From assembly GCA_013350335.1 (NCBI GenBank), contig CM023540.1:48714552-48778551 (forward strand): a DNA stretch of 64,000 bases, given 5' to 3'. The stretch's first letter is position 1, and every line of letters starts with the position of its first letter. This document shows, piece after piece, positions 23,168-34,154 of this stretch. A model generated the notes under the pieces. It ran no database searches. It was not told the origin of the DNA and was given only the letters and a program-made list of their open reading frames with translations. Source of the DNA: Chimonanthus salicifolius (lineage: Eukaryota; Streptophyta; Magnoliopsida; Laurales; Calycanthaceae). A program made the translations under genes and the position numbers.

Positions 23168-25439
23168 TGCTTTTCCTAAGGGATGTTTTGAGTGTGGGGA
23201 AAGAGTTTTCTCTACTTGATGGAGAAATCTTAGTAGGGGAAAGTTCACTTTTGGCACTCATACGTTGTTCTTGTTTGGTGTTCACTAGAATTAGAGAGAT
23301 GAGGAGGCAGAGGAACCATAGAGTTGAGAGAGAAAAAACCTATAGAAAGAAGTGGAGGGAAAAATTCTGTTCCTGAGTGGGAGAGTGTCACCAATCATGT
23401 AGACAATTCCACTCCAATTGGTAATTATAAAAAGTTTTAGTAACTTTTTATATGGTTGAAGTGCCTGATTCACTCTTAAATTAGCCTATATATTAGCTGC
23501 TGATTGGTGGCACTATAAATTCTCCAGTGCAATAATATTAGAAAATTTTGTTGATCATCTCAACAAGTGGAAAGTAGCCATTTCTTTCCCAAAATTAAAA
23601 TGCCAATAGATTGGAACAACAAGAGCTCTTACTTTTCTTAGGTGGTAAAGAAAATCCGCGAGTGAGTTAAAAACAAGTGGCAAAATTTGAGTCTACTCAG
23701 CATGTTGTAAGTTTGATAAGATCTTTCGAAGTTGGTGATCGAAGTTTTATGTATGAAAGAGGAAGGTCTTGATATTGAAGATGGACGAAGAAGAGACCTG
23801 TGCATCTTGTAGTGCAGTATGTAATCAAGTAATGAATTTGCATGTGGTTCTCCACTTCAGCTTCACATTTCCATGGGCTAATTAAGAAGATGACTGGATA
23901 CTCTATGTCACTTCTAAGAAATAGTTGTGAGTCAATCATGAATTTCAATTTAGTAAAAAAGAAATTAATTAATAAAAATATTTGTTAAAAATTTAAATTA
24001 TATGTTAATTAATTAACATTCTTAATATTTTGAAATACATTATATATCAAAGTGTGAATGCTATTCCTCAAAAGATAAATTAAGAGAAAAAAACACTTCA
24101 ATTCATAGGATTAGAAAGAGTGAATGACAATTAGAATAATTAGTTTTGTAATGATTGGAGGAACAAATTTAGATTCGACAGTCTTATTTTTGAGTAGCAT
24201 GACTCTAAGAGACTTAGACACTTTGGTTATAAAGAAAAAAGCACAAAAAATAATAGGATCCAGACGCACTCGGGCATCCACAGCTCATTCCAAGTGATTT
24301 CCAACCGTGCAAAAATGATCGCTACTTGGAATATTTGACAATTACATAGTCAAGAAAGTGTCTATATTGAATGGAGTAGTTGCTAAATATAGCAAACAAG
24401 TAACGGAATTATGAAAATCATGTATAAACGGTCTGAGCACTAGTTGATACTTCAAGTTAAAATGATGTAGCCTAGTTTCAAAGAAAGATCAAAGAAGGTT
24501 CGTCGACAAGATTTGGGTTTGGCCAAAGGCTACAATAAAAAATTAGAGGTTAGGTATAATGACTCAAATCTGCAATGAAATGTACTATTTTGACCTCTGT
24601 AGGAAATCAAATCTAGAGATTGTAGGAAAGTCAAATTGATCACTCGAAACTAATCTCAATTTGGCTGATTTTATACGAAACCCCATAAATCGATTAAAGG
24701 ATAAAAAAAACCACTCAATGGGAAAAATGGAAGGTCCTAATCTAACTTAGGTCAACAATTATTATTGGAATAAAATTGACCAAGTCTTCAATTTCAATTT
24801 GAAATTCACACAAATTGTGCAATAATTAAATTTAATTTTCTGAAATTACTTCAAAGAATCCACAAACAATTAATTGAAAATTTGCAAACATAAAATTAAT
24901 TAGAGACGAATAATTTGTTGAAATTCAAATTAAAAAAAACCAATCACCAAATTGAAGAGAAGCAACAAAATAATTTTTTATTAGCTAAACTTCAACCTAC
25001 ATTGATTGGCCGCTCCCACCTCAATTTATACTTGCGGTTGGTGCAAGAAAATAAAAATGGAAAACAAGGTTTCATTCCTTGGCTCCCAATGAATTCTCCA
25101 GAATTCCTAAGTTCTTTCTAATGTCCTAATTTAAGGGTCACCAACAATTTTGGGCTCTCCATTTACACACATTCTCATTTGGTTCCCAATCTTCTCTCCA
25201 TTCTACCATTCACAATTTCACATCAAGCCACGGATTTATTACATATTAAAATGTAAATAAAAAACATAAAAAAAAAAAAAGCACAAATTCCCAAAGTTGA
25301 ATTAAACGTGTGGCAGCAAAGATTGGGACATCCATCTCATTGTGTGATTGCCAATCTTCAATCAAATAAATCTCTTTTCATTTTCAAGTCGAATATTTTG
25401 TCAAATGCCTTTGTATGTTTAGATTGTTAACTAAGCAAA
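23168..25439. other. 3' flank of COBRA-like gene and intergenic DNA
   Basis: The first part presumably contains the gene's 3' UTR; no single polyadenylation signal stands out. The rest is AT-rich with short open frames only (for example 24915-25121) and nothing recognisable. Confidence 0.5.
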
Positions 25440-25856
25440 AGTTGTTGTTTGCCTTATTTAGTGTCTTCTATTTCTTCCAAACCACTGGCATTGATTCATA
25501 CTGACATTTGAGACCAACTCCAGTAACTTTTAGCAGTGGCTACCGATTTTATGTTCATTTTCATCGATGATCATAGCAAATTCACTTGGTTTTATCCTCT
25601 AGTTCAAAAATAAGTCTGATGGGGGATCTGAATAAATGAGTCTTCTTCTAAAATTATTTATTAATTCTAATGGTGTTACTCATCGCATTTCATGTCCTTA
25701 TACGCGTGAACAAAATGGGGGTGCTAAATGTAGGCGCCACCACATTGTAGAGGTTGGCCTATCCTAGTTGTCTCATTCCCATGTACCTACTCACAATTGG
25801 GACTATGCTTTTTCAAACTACAGTCTACATCATAAGCCATCTTCCTACTAAAATTT

Positions 25857-26199
25857 TGTTGGAGCTGGGAATGAATCCCACATTGGAAGTGTAGAGGGAG
25901 ATTTAGGGATTTATAAATTACTTGGGTCACTCCACCTAACGGGCTAGTCTTTTGAGATGGATATCCAGTTGTAACAAGGTATCAGAGTCATATTTCTAAG
26001 CCAACGCATGTGAGCTCAGGGGATCCCGTAGCCGAACGTGATGGCCAGAGATGTTCTATCCACCAGAGAGCCTCGTTCGAGGGAGAGATTGTTAGGGCAG
26101 TGAACGAGCCGTGCAAGGGGTATTTAGGGACTTATAAGGGACTTTGGTCACTCCATCTAATGGTCTAGCCTTTTGGACTGGATCCTCATGGGAAGTACA
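25857..26199 (+). mobile_element. Second TRIM-like element, within Copia fragment
   Basis: Two diverged direct repeats, about 25857-25976 and 26090-26199, share ATTTAGGGA.TTATAA, TCACTCCA.CTAA and GGCTAG-type blocks and both start TGTT. The first is followed by GGTATCAGAGTC (25978-25989), close to the tRNA-Met primer site. The second is preceded by the purine tract GAGGGAGAGA. ATTT lies on both sides (25853-25856, 26200-26203). Total about 343 bp with no coding. The repeats differ strongly in their first 40 bases, so exact ends are less sure than for 599-1123. Confidence 0.7.
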
Positions 26200-26759
26200 A
26201 TTTCATACCAAACTAGATTACACGTTTTCTAGAACCTTTGGATATGCTTGTTATCCATGCTTGAGACCATACATGAAGCATAAACATAAGTAAAGTTTTT
26301 CTAAGTGTGTTTTCTTGGGTTATGCTGAAGTATTGAGGTTACAAGTGCCTCAACTTGTCAATTGGTCGCATTTCCATTTCCAGAAATGTTGTTTTTGATG
26401 AATTACATTGTCCATTTCTACATTCTAATTTTGTTTCCTCTTCCTCACATTCTTCTCCTTTGCTCACTAGTATTGATCTCCACCCATTCTATAACCCATG
26501 CCCTTGTCTACCTCTTCACCCCCACCTCCCACCCTTCAAACATCGCAGCCGCAGTTATCTCCATCTCCGGATCCATTTCTCTATTCTCCATATGCCCTTT
26601 AGAGCTAAGCACAATGTGAAATATGGTTGTGCTATTGTTAATTCTCAATTACCTCTAACATGTCTCTTCGTGTAGCTCGAACTACTATTCAGTAGGATGA
26701 GCATGTTGCTTGTGCACCAGGTAGTTCTTCATTTGTCCATAATATGGTTCTACTACTTC

Positions 26760-26825
26760 TATACAGGGAAAAAAATCTCGATATCGGCCAATATCTCGAC
26801 TTAGAAATTTCTCTCCTATTCTTTT
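26760..26825. repeat. CGATAT-rich repeat, left part
   Basis: Contains CTCGATATCGGCCAATATCTCG. It appears to continue at 30334-30490 beyond the inserted Copia. Confidence 0.6.
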
Positions 26826-26992
26826 TGTAGAAAATATGAAACTCGCAATTTTGCCTTTCTCACTATCATTGATATATATAGAGGTACAAGGGTCTTAGAG
26901 AGTATACAAAAAGATCAATTACAATCCCTTGATTTAGGGACATTGCTAAATATAGATATGCACAGAGGGAAGGTCAACACTATCCGTTAATA
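26826..26992 (-). repeat. Young Copia 3' LTR
   Basis: 167 bp. On the + strand it begins TGTAGAAAATATGAAAC and ends CCGTTAATA. Confidence 0.92.
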
Positions 26993-27001
26993 CTCCCCTG
27001 C
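26993..27001 (-). other. Young Copia polypurine tract
   Basis: The - strand reads GCAGGGGAG directly before the 3' LTR. Confidence 0.85.
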
Positions 27002-27600
27002 AAACTCGATGGTGGTAAAGCAACGAGTTTGGAACGAAGCAAAGAGAAGCAGTGCTTCAGTAGTCCCTTCGTAAAAATATCAACAATTTGATCTTGAGAA
27101 GGGACGAAGTGAATGTGATGAGAGCCTGCAGCAACACGTTCGCAGATAAAATGATAATCCAACTCAATGTGTTTGGTTCGAGCATGAAACATAGACTTGG
27201 CATCCATGTATATGGCACTGAGATTATCACACAGAAAAAGTGCTAGGAGAAGTGAGAGGGAAACCAATTTCAAGCAGAAGATTCTGAATCTAGGACTTTA
27301 TCTGCACAGGTATAGGCAAGGGCTCTATACTCAGCTTCAGCACTAGAGGAAGAGACCGTCGGTTGTTTCTTTGCACACTATGAAATGAGATTAGGGCCCA
27401 ACAAGATGGAATACCTAGTAGTGGAACGACGACTATCAGGACAACAGGCCCAATCAGCGTCGGAGTAAGCGACCAGTTGGAGATGTTTGGGGGAATGCAC
27501 AATAGGTAAACCAAGACCAAGGGAACCTTGAGATAGCGGAGGATGCACTTGACAGCATCCAAATGGGAGGTGCGAGGCTGACTCATGAACTAAGAGGCGA
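26995..27600 (-). pseudogene. Copia RNase H region
   Basis: Translation on the - strand gives FLCDNLSAIYMDAKSMFH, then RTKHIELDYHFICERVAAGS and FVPSQDQIVDIFTKGL, the C-terminal RNase H of Copia pol. A frameshift and stops separate it from the upstream part near 27290-27586. Confidence 0.85.
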
Positions 27601-27619
27601 TGTGCATGGCAAAGGCAAT

Positions 27620-28445
27620 ATCAGGTCATGTAAGAGTAAGGTATTGTAAGGCACCGACAAGATGGCAATACTCAGACGGGTCCGAAAGCAAATCACCAGA
27701 ATCAGCGGATAAGTGAGTCTTAGTAGCAACTAGTGTGGAACAAGGTTTGCAATCAAGCATCTTACTTCTGAGTAGAATATCAAGGGTATATTTGTTTTGA
27801 GATAAATGTAACCCGTTGGAGAGGGCAGCCACCTCAAGGTCCAAAAAATAATGTAAATTACCCAAATCCTTTATCTCAAATTATGTACCCAATCAGGCGA
27901 ATGAAAGACCGAAGAAGAGACGGTGTATTACCGTTCAAGACAATGCCGTCAACTTAAAGGAGAAAAAGCATAACAGTGGAACCACGCCGATAGGTAAACA
28001 TCGAGTTGTCAGCTTTGCATTGAATAAACCCAGTCGATACAAGGAAGGAACTGAACCGTTGAAACCATGCCCTGAGAGCTTGTTTTAACCCATAAATAGC
28101 TTTGTGAAGTTTCCAAACATGATGAGGACAATGCGGATCAAGAAAGCCAGGAGGTTGCATGTAATGATTCGGTTGATGCTGGTGGAGATGGTGAAGAAGT
28201 GTCTGAAGGATGTACTGGAGAGACTGGCATGGCAGGAGGAGCAGCAGTTGGAGAAGGGGGCATGGTGATGACTGAAATGAAGAGCACGTCGGAGGAATCC
28301 GAAAGCGCAGGTCGCACAATGCACAAGGCATAGGCAAAGACAGCTTCATTGAACGATACATGAAGGGAAATGTAGACTCTGCCAGTAGCATTGATGCAAG
28401 CATCGGTAGCCCTTGTGTTGAGAACTGTAACCAAGAAAAACACAC
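27620..28445 (-). pseudogene. Copia reverse transcriptase region
   Basis: Segments on the - strand include HHVWKLHKAIYGLKQALRAW and FSSFLVSTGFIQCKADNSMF near 27954-28140. GNLHYFLDLEVAAL and SKMLDCKPC lie at 27640-27865. The segment containing the catalytic YVDD is disrupted by stops around 27865-27955. Frames change several times. Confidence 0.82.
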
Positions 28446-28589
28446 TCAATCGATATAGGTTAAAGTTTATTAGTAACATAATCTCCAAGGTAAGAGTAGC
28501 ACGCACAACCAAAAATGCAAAGTGAAAGATAGTCTCGTGGTGCCAAAGAGCTTTTGGAAGGGTTAAGGACATGAGAGACGGTGAGTAAT

Positions 28590-28960
28590 TCATTTTTGCG
28601 CACACAAGGTATAAAAGAAACGATTTATATTCCCTACCACCATCACTTTGAAAATATTTAATAGTAGTAGAAAAATGATTTTCAACAAAAGCGAGAACAG
28701 TTTAAAAATGAGTGAAAACCTCCGATTTATGTCGCATAGGATAAATCCAAGAATAACGAGAGTAATCATCAGTAAATAAAACATAATATCTAAATCCAGA
28801 AACAGATATAATAGGGGACATCCAAACATCAAAATAAATTAAATAAAATGGTGCTGGAGTACAATGGTTATTAACTGCAAATGGGAGTCTAACAAACTTG
28901 CCCATAGCACAATATGAACAAAAAAAAAAAAGAACGAGAAAATTTAAAGGAACATCCTAA
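28590..28960 (-). pseudogene. Copia integrase core remnant
   Basis: The - strand gives GKFVRLPF and then YFDVWMSPIISVSGFRYYVLFTDDYSRYSWIYPM, split here between two quotes of the same run (YFDVWMSP, GFRYYVLFTDDYSRYSWIYP). This is the integrase core start with its conserved aspartates. Confidence 0.82.
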
Positions 28961-29015
28961 ACAATTATTATTAGCTAAGACTCAAAGCACATTATTTGAA
29001 GGATATCCAAGACGT

Positions 29016-29445
29016 TCAGTGCCACAGTGACAAAGAGGTGCATGAAGGCCAGGAAAGCTTGGGTGGATGAAGTGGTAGGCTTGATGGGGTAGAGACCACC
29101 TTCTCATCGGCCCTGAAATAAGAGAGTACCAGTCCATAAGTCACGAATAACAAAACCCCATGGGAAGAAGTTGAAACTAACTGAGTTATCAGGAGTGAAT
29201 TGAGCAACCAATAACAATTTTTTATGCATATGGGGAACATGAAGCACAAAAGAAAAATGAAATGCAGAAGAGAAAGACAAAGTTCCAGTGTGCGCAATAG
29301 GAAGGGAATCACTGTTACTCAAAAGGACAGAATCATTACCCACGAAGTCAGTCTTGGAACGCAGAGAGTGAGCATCGCCAGTCATGTGATGGGTGGCTCC
29401 AGTATCAGGGTACCAGATAGGGTCGAAAGGTTGGGAAATCTACAT
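29016..29445 (-). pseudogene. Copia protease region
   Basis: The - strand encodes WYPDTGAT-HHMT near 29385-29430 and then VLLSNSDSLPIAHTGTLS and VLHVPHMHKKLL, the usual Copia protease layout. Frame changes near 29385 and 29104. Confidence 0.82.
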
Positions 29446-29639
29446 CCCGGCAAATGTTGAAGAAAGGTCCTCATCTGGGTGGGGCCCTTGGCCGTAGAGC
29501 TAATAGCAGGTTGCAGTTGTATGACCAACTTTGAAGCATAGTTAACACAGGATTGCAAGAGAAGGTTGATGTCCAAGGAGGCCAGGAAAGGTAGGAGCAC
29601 GGCTGCGATTACTATTGCCGCGACCTCCACGACCATAGT

Positions 29640-30140
29640 TGGAGGATGAAAAATTAGGAGCGGCCAGCCAGATAAAAAACCACAGCCACGACTACAACCG
29701 CCACGAGAAGAGGTCCCACGCCCACTAGAGGAGAGAAGAGCAGTGTGGTGGACGGTGGTAGTGTTGTCAGGAGTAGTGCTTAGAGCCTAACTGGTGAGCT
29801 GAGACTCAAATAAAAGGAGGCGAGCTCGTAGATCTGTGAACACCGAAAGTGGTGGAAAGTTGACGATAGCAGTGTAGAGCATGAAATAGTCTGGGCCAAG
29901 TCCGCAAAGCACTAACTTAACAAGGTCATCATTGGTGTCCGCAATATGTAAAGAGGTAGCCGGCAGCAGCAACAGAAGAGAACCAACGAGGACACTTAGG
30001 GCGTCAGATCCGTGCGGTGACAAACCCAGCAACGTCCGTGTGGGGGCACACGGATGAGAGGAGCAAAGAGATGGTTTTGCTGATTCGAGAGAAGAAAAGA
30101 GGGAAAGGACGGGTAGGGAAAATTGAAAAGAATTTCTAGA
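29640..30140 (-). pseudogene. Copia gag remnant (UBN2-type)
   Basis: On the - strand 29787-29960 reads DDLVKLVLCGLGPDYFM and DLRARLLLFESQL, the distal part of the Copia gag domain. A Gly/Arg-rich tail follows towards 29640. The upstream half is short and frameshifted. Confidence 0.8.
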
Positions 30141-30150
30141 GGATTCTCTA

Positions 30151-30161
30151 GCTCTGTACCA
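30151..30161 (-). other. Young Copia primer-binding site
   Basis: The - strand reads TGGTACAGAGC with no gap to the LTR. It is the tRNA-Met-type site lacking one T, as in the Copia at 5310-12840. Confidence 0.8.
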
Positions 30162-30328
30162 TGTAGAAAATATGAAACTGGCAATTTTGTCTTTCTCACT
30201 ATCATTGATATATATAGAGGTACAAGGGTCTCGGAGAGTATACAAAAAGATCAATTACAATCCCTTGATTTAGGGACATTGCTAAATATAGGTATGCACA
30301 AAGGGAAGGTCAACACTATCTGTTAATA
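30162..30328 (-). repeat. Young Copia 5' LTR
   Basis: 167 bp, seven differences from 26826-26992 by my count, followed by CTTTT. Confidence 0.92.
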
Positions 30329-30333
30329 CTTTT

Positions 30334-30490
30334 TTTAATTAAAACGACCGATATCGGCAATATATATCTGATATCAATCGATATCGCAAATATCAGGCCG
30401 ACACATCTCGTATTGGACGATATATAAAAGTTGTAAAAACCGATATATATCGGCCGATACAATACATATCAGCTGATATTTAAATCCCTA
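30334..30490. repeat. CGATAT-rich palindromic repeat
   Basis: Dense in short palindromes such as CGATATCG, ATATCGGCCGATA and TATATATCGG. It forms one unit with 26760-26825, split by the Copia. Related CGATA/GCCGATA sequence is seen at 59350-59500. Confidence 0.6.
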
Positions 30491-30739
30491 GCTTTTGTAC
30501 ATTCTGAATCATGTCATAACTACATCGATGCAACGCAACAAGCTCATGTATCTTCCATTACAGGTAAATAGCTAGTAGTTGATCTACATGTTACATATGT
30601 GCCCACAATGGATTCTTTCATTCACTCATCACATGGTGATTTGATCCATAGCGGGGACCTGAAGACTGCGTGCTTTGGTTGCCACACGACACCCTATTTA
30701 TCCCCATATTAATAGGTCATAATGAGAAAGAGCTGACCT

Positions 30740-30860
30740 ATTTTTCTCTTGCCAACAAAGATGTGAAACAAAGGACAAGAATGCAGGAAGAATATAATAC
30801 CTTAATTCATACTCTTCCATATCAACCCTATACCCCCATAAGAATGTCTAATCATGAAAT
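30740..30860 (+). pseudogene. Old Copia fragment, RT start
   Basis: NKDVKQRTRMQEEYNTLIHT resembles the start of Copia RT (K..W..AM..EY.AL). It is likely the continuation of the fragment at 25440-26825. Confidence 0.5.
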
Positions 30861-30922
30861 GATCCCGACTAAAATATCTTATAGGCTTCCTTCATAGCAT
30901 CCATAGTAAAAGTATACAAACA

Positions 30923-30942
30923 AATATATATATATATATATA
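30923..30942. repeat. AT dinucleotide microsatellite
   Basis: A (TA)n run. Confidence 0.9.
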
Positions 30943-31079
30943 ATAACGAATTCAATGAATAATAGAAACATCTTTATTAAGGTGATCAAATATATCTCCA
31001 TAAGACCCATATTCTTTACCTGGCTTTAGAAAGCATTCTTGGCTAAAGCCTAGGTTATTCGTTTTCACTCTGGTAAGCT

Positions 31080-31528
31080 CCACTTCTCAACGTCTTCATT
31101 GGTTTTCACTCTGGTTAGCGATCATACCAGTCCCTCTTCACTCTTCTCCAATCTCTGTCGGAGCTCCTCTATCTCTCTTCATTCCATCACAGCAGTACCT
31201 CTTTTCTATCTTGGCTGACGTTCTGTTCTCCATCTCGACTGACAATCATAGCCGTCCCTCTGTTGGAAGCGATATGCATACCAAACCTATTAGTAAACAT
31301 ACACCATAGCCTTTTAAATTCCAATTTTACCATGTTTAATTAGTTGTCCTGCAGAACCTTCTTTTCCACGTCTTTCCTTTCTGGATTTTTTGGCCTTTGC
31401 CAACGGCAAGCTCCACTTCTCAACGTCTTCATTCGTTTCACTTTGGTTTGCAATCATACGAGTGCCTCTTCTCACTCAACGGGGATCGATTTAAAGGGGG
31501 ATTATGACTGACAGGAGTACTCGCTAAG
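31080..31528. repeat. Fragments of the gypsy LTR
   Basis: Two parts are shared with the gypsy 5' LTR at 45569-46667. 31123-31270 (TCCATCACAGCAGTACCTC, CATCTCGACTGAC) matches 46545-46667. 31475-31520 (GGGGATCGATTTAAAGGGGG) matches the LTR start near 45577. Their order here differs from the intact LTR, so the region is rearranged. The LINE 3' end abuts at 31529. Confidence 0.6.
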
Positions 31529-32958
31529 TTTTTTTTTTTTTAACAAATTGGTAAGTATCATTCAAAGGCAAAAAGAATAGGGGAAACACCCCAAACAGTT
31601 ACAAGAAAGTATAGGCCACAAACAATGGCCGATCACCCCACCCAAAAGGTAGGAAGCAAAGAAATAACTGCCCACATCCCAGGTCCTGGCAAAACTACAA
31701 AGGGAACAAAAAATACCATGACTCCTAGTTTCACCGGAACGTTTGTCAATTGCCCAAGCTTTGAGAAGATCAAAAAGATGGCTAGAAACTATGGAAATGG
31801 TACGACGAAACAGATGCAACAAGGTGCAGGTAGAAGTAACATGAGTGCGAATCCCCCAGTTGATAGATTTGGGGTTGGCATAACATAGCCAAAGTATTGG
31901 AGTAGAGGCATTCCAAGTGGGAGATAGGCAGCCCACGTTCCATGACGAAAATAATGCAATTATGGCATAAAGTCAGTATACATGAACACAATTATATGTT
32001 CTAGGGCCAATGAAAAAACCATTGAACTCAGGTGAGATGCCCCACATAAAGGGCAGCAACCATGACAGAGTTTTTGTGAGGCAAACTACCGTAAGAGTAA
32101 GGTGACAGTAAACTGAGGACAGGCCAAAGAACGTGGGTTAGTGCGAGGGGGTGGAGCATTTGTGGGGGCAGGGGGGAGGTCCCAACTAGCAGCAAATAAA
32201 CCATTAGCCATGTGGAGATCAGCTCTCGAAGCCAAGAAGAAAATTTTGTTTCTGACGTCATTGAGGATCCGGTTCTTAATTGTAGAAGGGGGGCTGAAGG
32301 AGTTCATGAAATATCGCCTGTTTCTTTCGATCCAAGAATGTCAAACCATAACAGGAAGAAGAAGTTTTGCAGCAAGCAGCTCCAAATGGTTCGATCTCGA
32401 AATAATGAGGGAGTCGAAGTCAACAAGCACAGCGTTGTTAGATCACTAGTAATGAAACTTGGGCAGAAAAAGGTCCCAAATAGACTGAACAAGATTGCAA
32501 CAGAGGAGGTAGTGAGAAGATTCAGAGCACTTGTCGCAGAGAATGCAGCAGGGGTTAACATTTAACCCAATCCTACAAAGGAGATCCTTAGTCTTCAGCC
32601 TAGAAGTGAAGGAGAACCAGAGAAAAATCGAGTGTTGCGTAATATAACTCGGGAACCACACATAGGGAAACCAAGCATGCTCTTGGATGTGTCTGAATTG
32701 GTGCCTAATAGCAGAGGCAATTGAGAGGATGCCACTATCATCACCAGTTCAGAGAATAACATCTTTTGTATCAGCGGCAGGCAACGAGTTAGCTCTGATC
32801 AAGTTCCAAATATCAGCAAGCACCAAAGAAGCAGGGGGCCAGATTCTAAGTCCCACCAGATATGAAGTGGTCCACATTAAGATCCCTACCGAGCCCCAAA
32901 TCGTAAATAGGACGATGGCCAAACTGCTCCAGAATAATGTAGCCAGGTCGCAGCCAAG
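31529..32958 (-). pseudogene. LINE 3' part with RT zinc-binding domain
   Basis: Reading on the - strand, the LINE ends in a poly-A (poly-T at 31529-31541) at its 3' end. The zf-RVT domain is clear at 32446-32661: HSIFLWFSFTSRLKTKDLLC, then CCILCDKCSESSHYLLCC and SIWDLF. The rest to 31562 is the typical post-RT tail. A giant solo LTR (32964-41152) separates it from the RT part at 41158-41715. Confidence 0.85.
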
Positions 32959-33385
32959 GGTCCTGTAGTGACCTGACCCAGAGTAGCGGGTAAGTACTTT
33001 ATTTTAGTGCAATTAAGCGGATGAAAGATTTAGTATCAAATTAGATTTTTATTTTCCAAGATTAGTATTTCAATTAAAAGTACTCAATTTAAAATTAATA
33101 ATTTTAGTGTGGGCCCATGGGACCCACTTTCCATGGTTGAATTAATCATTGAAATTACGTTTACTAAAATTCATTCTCATGGAGGTTTATTTAGTGAGAT
33201 ATATATTTTTTTATACATATATGGATATATATATTTATTTTATAAAATAGAATACTCCAAATTGTGTGGACCTTTTGGAATCCACACCCCTTTAGATTCA
33301 TTTATTTTTTCCATCTCTCTCCCAAATTTGTTCCCCCTTCCTTTTTTTTCGGGTGCCTATATAGACACCGCAGAAATCTGCCAGC

Positions 33386-34154
33386 AGACACCGAATTTTG
33401 AAATTTCACTAGAAATTACCATTCTGCCCTTTCCACGCGAAATAGTGCGATCGATTCCGCAGCGCATTTTGCTTCGATCGATCGATCGTGCGATTGATTC
33501 ACGATTCACGTGAATACGAGCGAAAGAGTTTCCTGAAGAAATCAATTGATTAACCGATCGATTGATGCTTAAAAATTCAAAGTGATGTGCTACAATAACT
33601 ACATTATTTAAATAAAAAAATTCCTTTAAAATTTTAAAGTTATTTTTTAATCACTGTGTATTTTCAAAATTTTTCAAATTGAATATCTGGGCTAATTACG
33701 ATAACCTCATAAAAATACTTTAAACCTTTAAGGTCTTTTGACACTCCCAAATGATTAAAACAGAGTGTTTTACAAATAAGGGTATCCCTAGGCTGTGCTG
33801 AAAACACTTTTCAGCACAGCCTAGGGATACCCTTATTTGTAAAATACTCTATTTTAATCATTTGGGAGTGTCAAAAGACCTTAAAGTTTTAAAGTATTTT
33901 TATCAGGTTATCGTAATTAGTCCGGATATTCAATTTGAGAAATTTTAAAAATACATAGTGTTTAAAAAATAACTTTAAAGTTTTAAAGAAATTTTTTTTA
34001 TTTAAATAATGTAGTTATTGAAACGCATCACTTTGAATTTTTAATCATCAATCGATCGGTTAATGGATAGATTTCTTCAGAAAACTCTTTCGCGCACGAT
34101 TTCACATGAAAACGGTAGAATAGTAATTTCCAAAATTTCATAATTCGGTGTCGG
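33386..34154. repeat. Long near-palindrome (foldback)
   Basis: Left arm 33386-33804 and right arm 33808-34154 are inverted copies separated by three bases (CAC, 33805-33807). Around the centre, GGCTGTGCTGAAAA faces TTTTCAGCACAGCC. Pairing continues through AAATAAGGGTATCCC, GACACTCCCAAATGATT and GTTAACCGATCG-type blocks to GACACCGAATT at 33387 against its complement near 34142. The left arm holds about 70 extra bases rich in CGATCGAT. No open frame crosses it. Confidence 0.92.

Larger units (their letters stand above)
25440..26825 (+). pseudogene. Old Copia integrase region, fragment
   Basis: A badly decayed + strand Copia piece. Integrase motifs are readable across frames: PLALIHTDI and FIFIDDHSKFTWFYPL near 25480-25605, then THRISCPYTREQNG near 25675-25720. 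After a TRIM at 25857-26199 come FGYACYPCLRPY near 26238 and the post-integrase GRISISRNVVFDELHCPF near 26360-26415. No LTRs are identified. A younger Copia is inserted at 26826, and a little more of this fragment reappears near 30750. Confidence 0.72.
26826..30328 (-). mobile_element. Copia LTR retrotransposon, TA...CA termini
   Basis: A compact 3.5-kb Copia on the - strand with two 167-bp LTRs (26826-26992, 30162-30328) differing at about seven positions by eye, and perfect CTTTT duplications at 26821-26825 and 30329-30333. On the coding strand the LTR starts TATTAAC and ends TTCTACA, so the ends are TA...CA. Primer site and purine tract abut the LTRs exactly. Gag, protease, integrase, RT and RNase H segments are present in order, with frameshifts and stops. 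It sits in an older repeat and Copia fragment. Confidence 0.92.

Noticed and set aside
32086..32565. Open frames of 70-117 residues on the + strand
   Set aside because: They overlap LINE sequence that codes on the other strand, including the RT zinc-binding domain.
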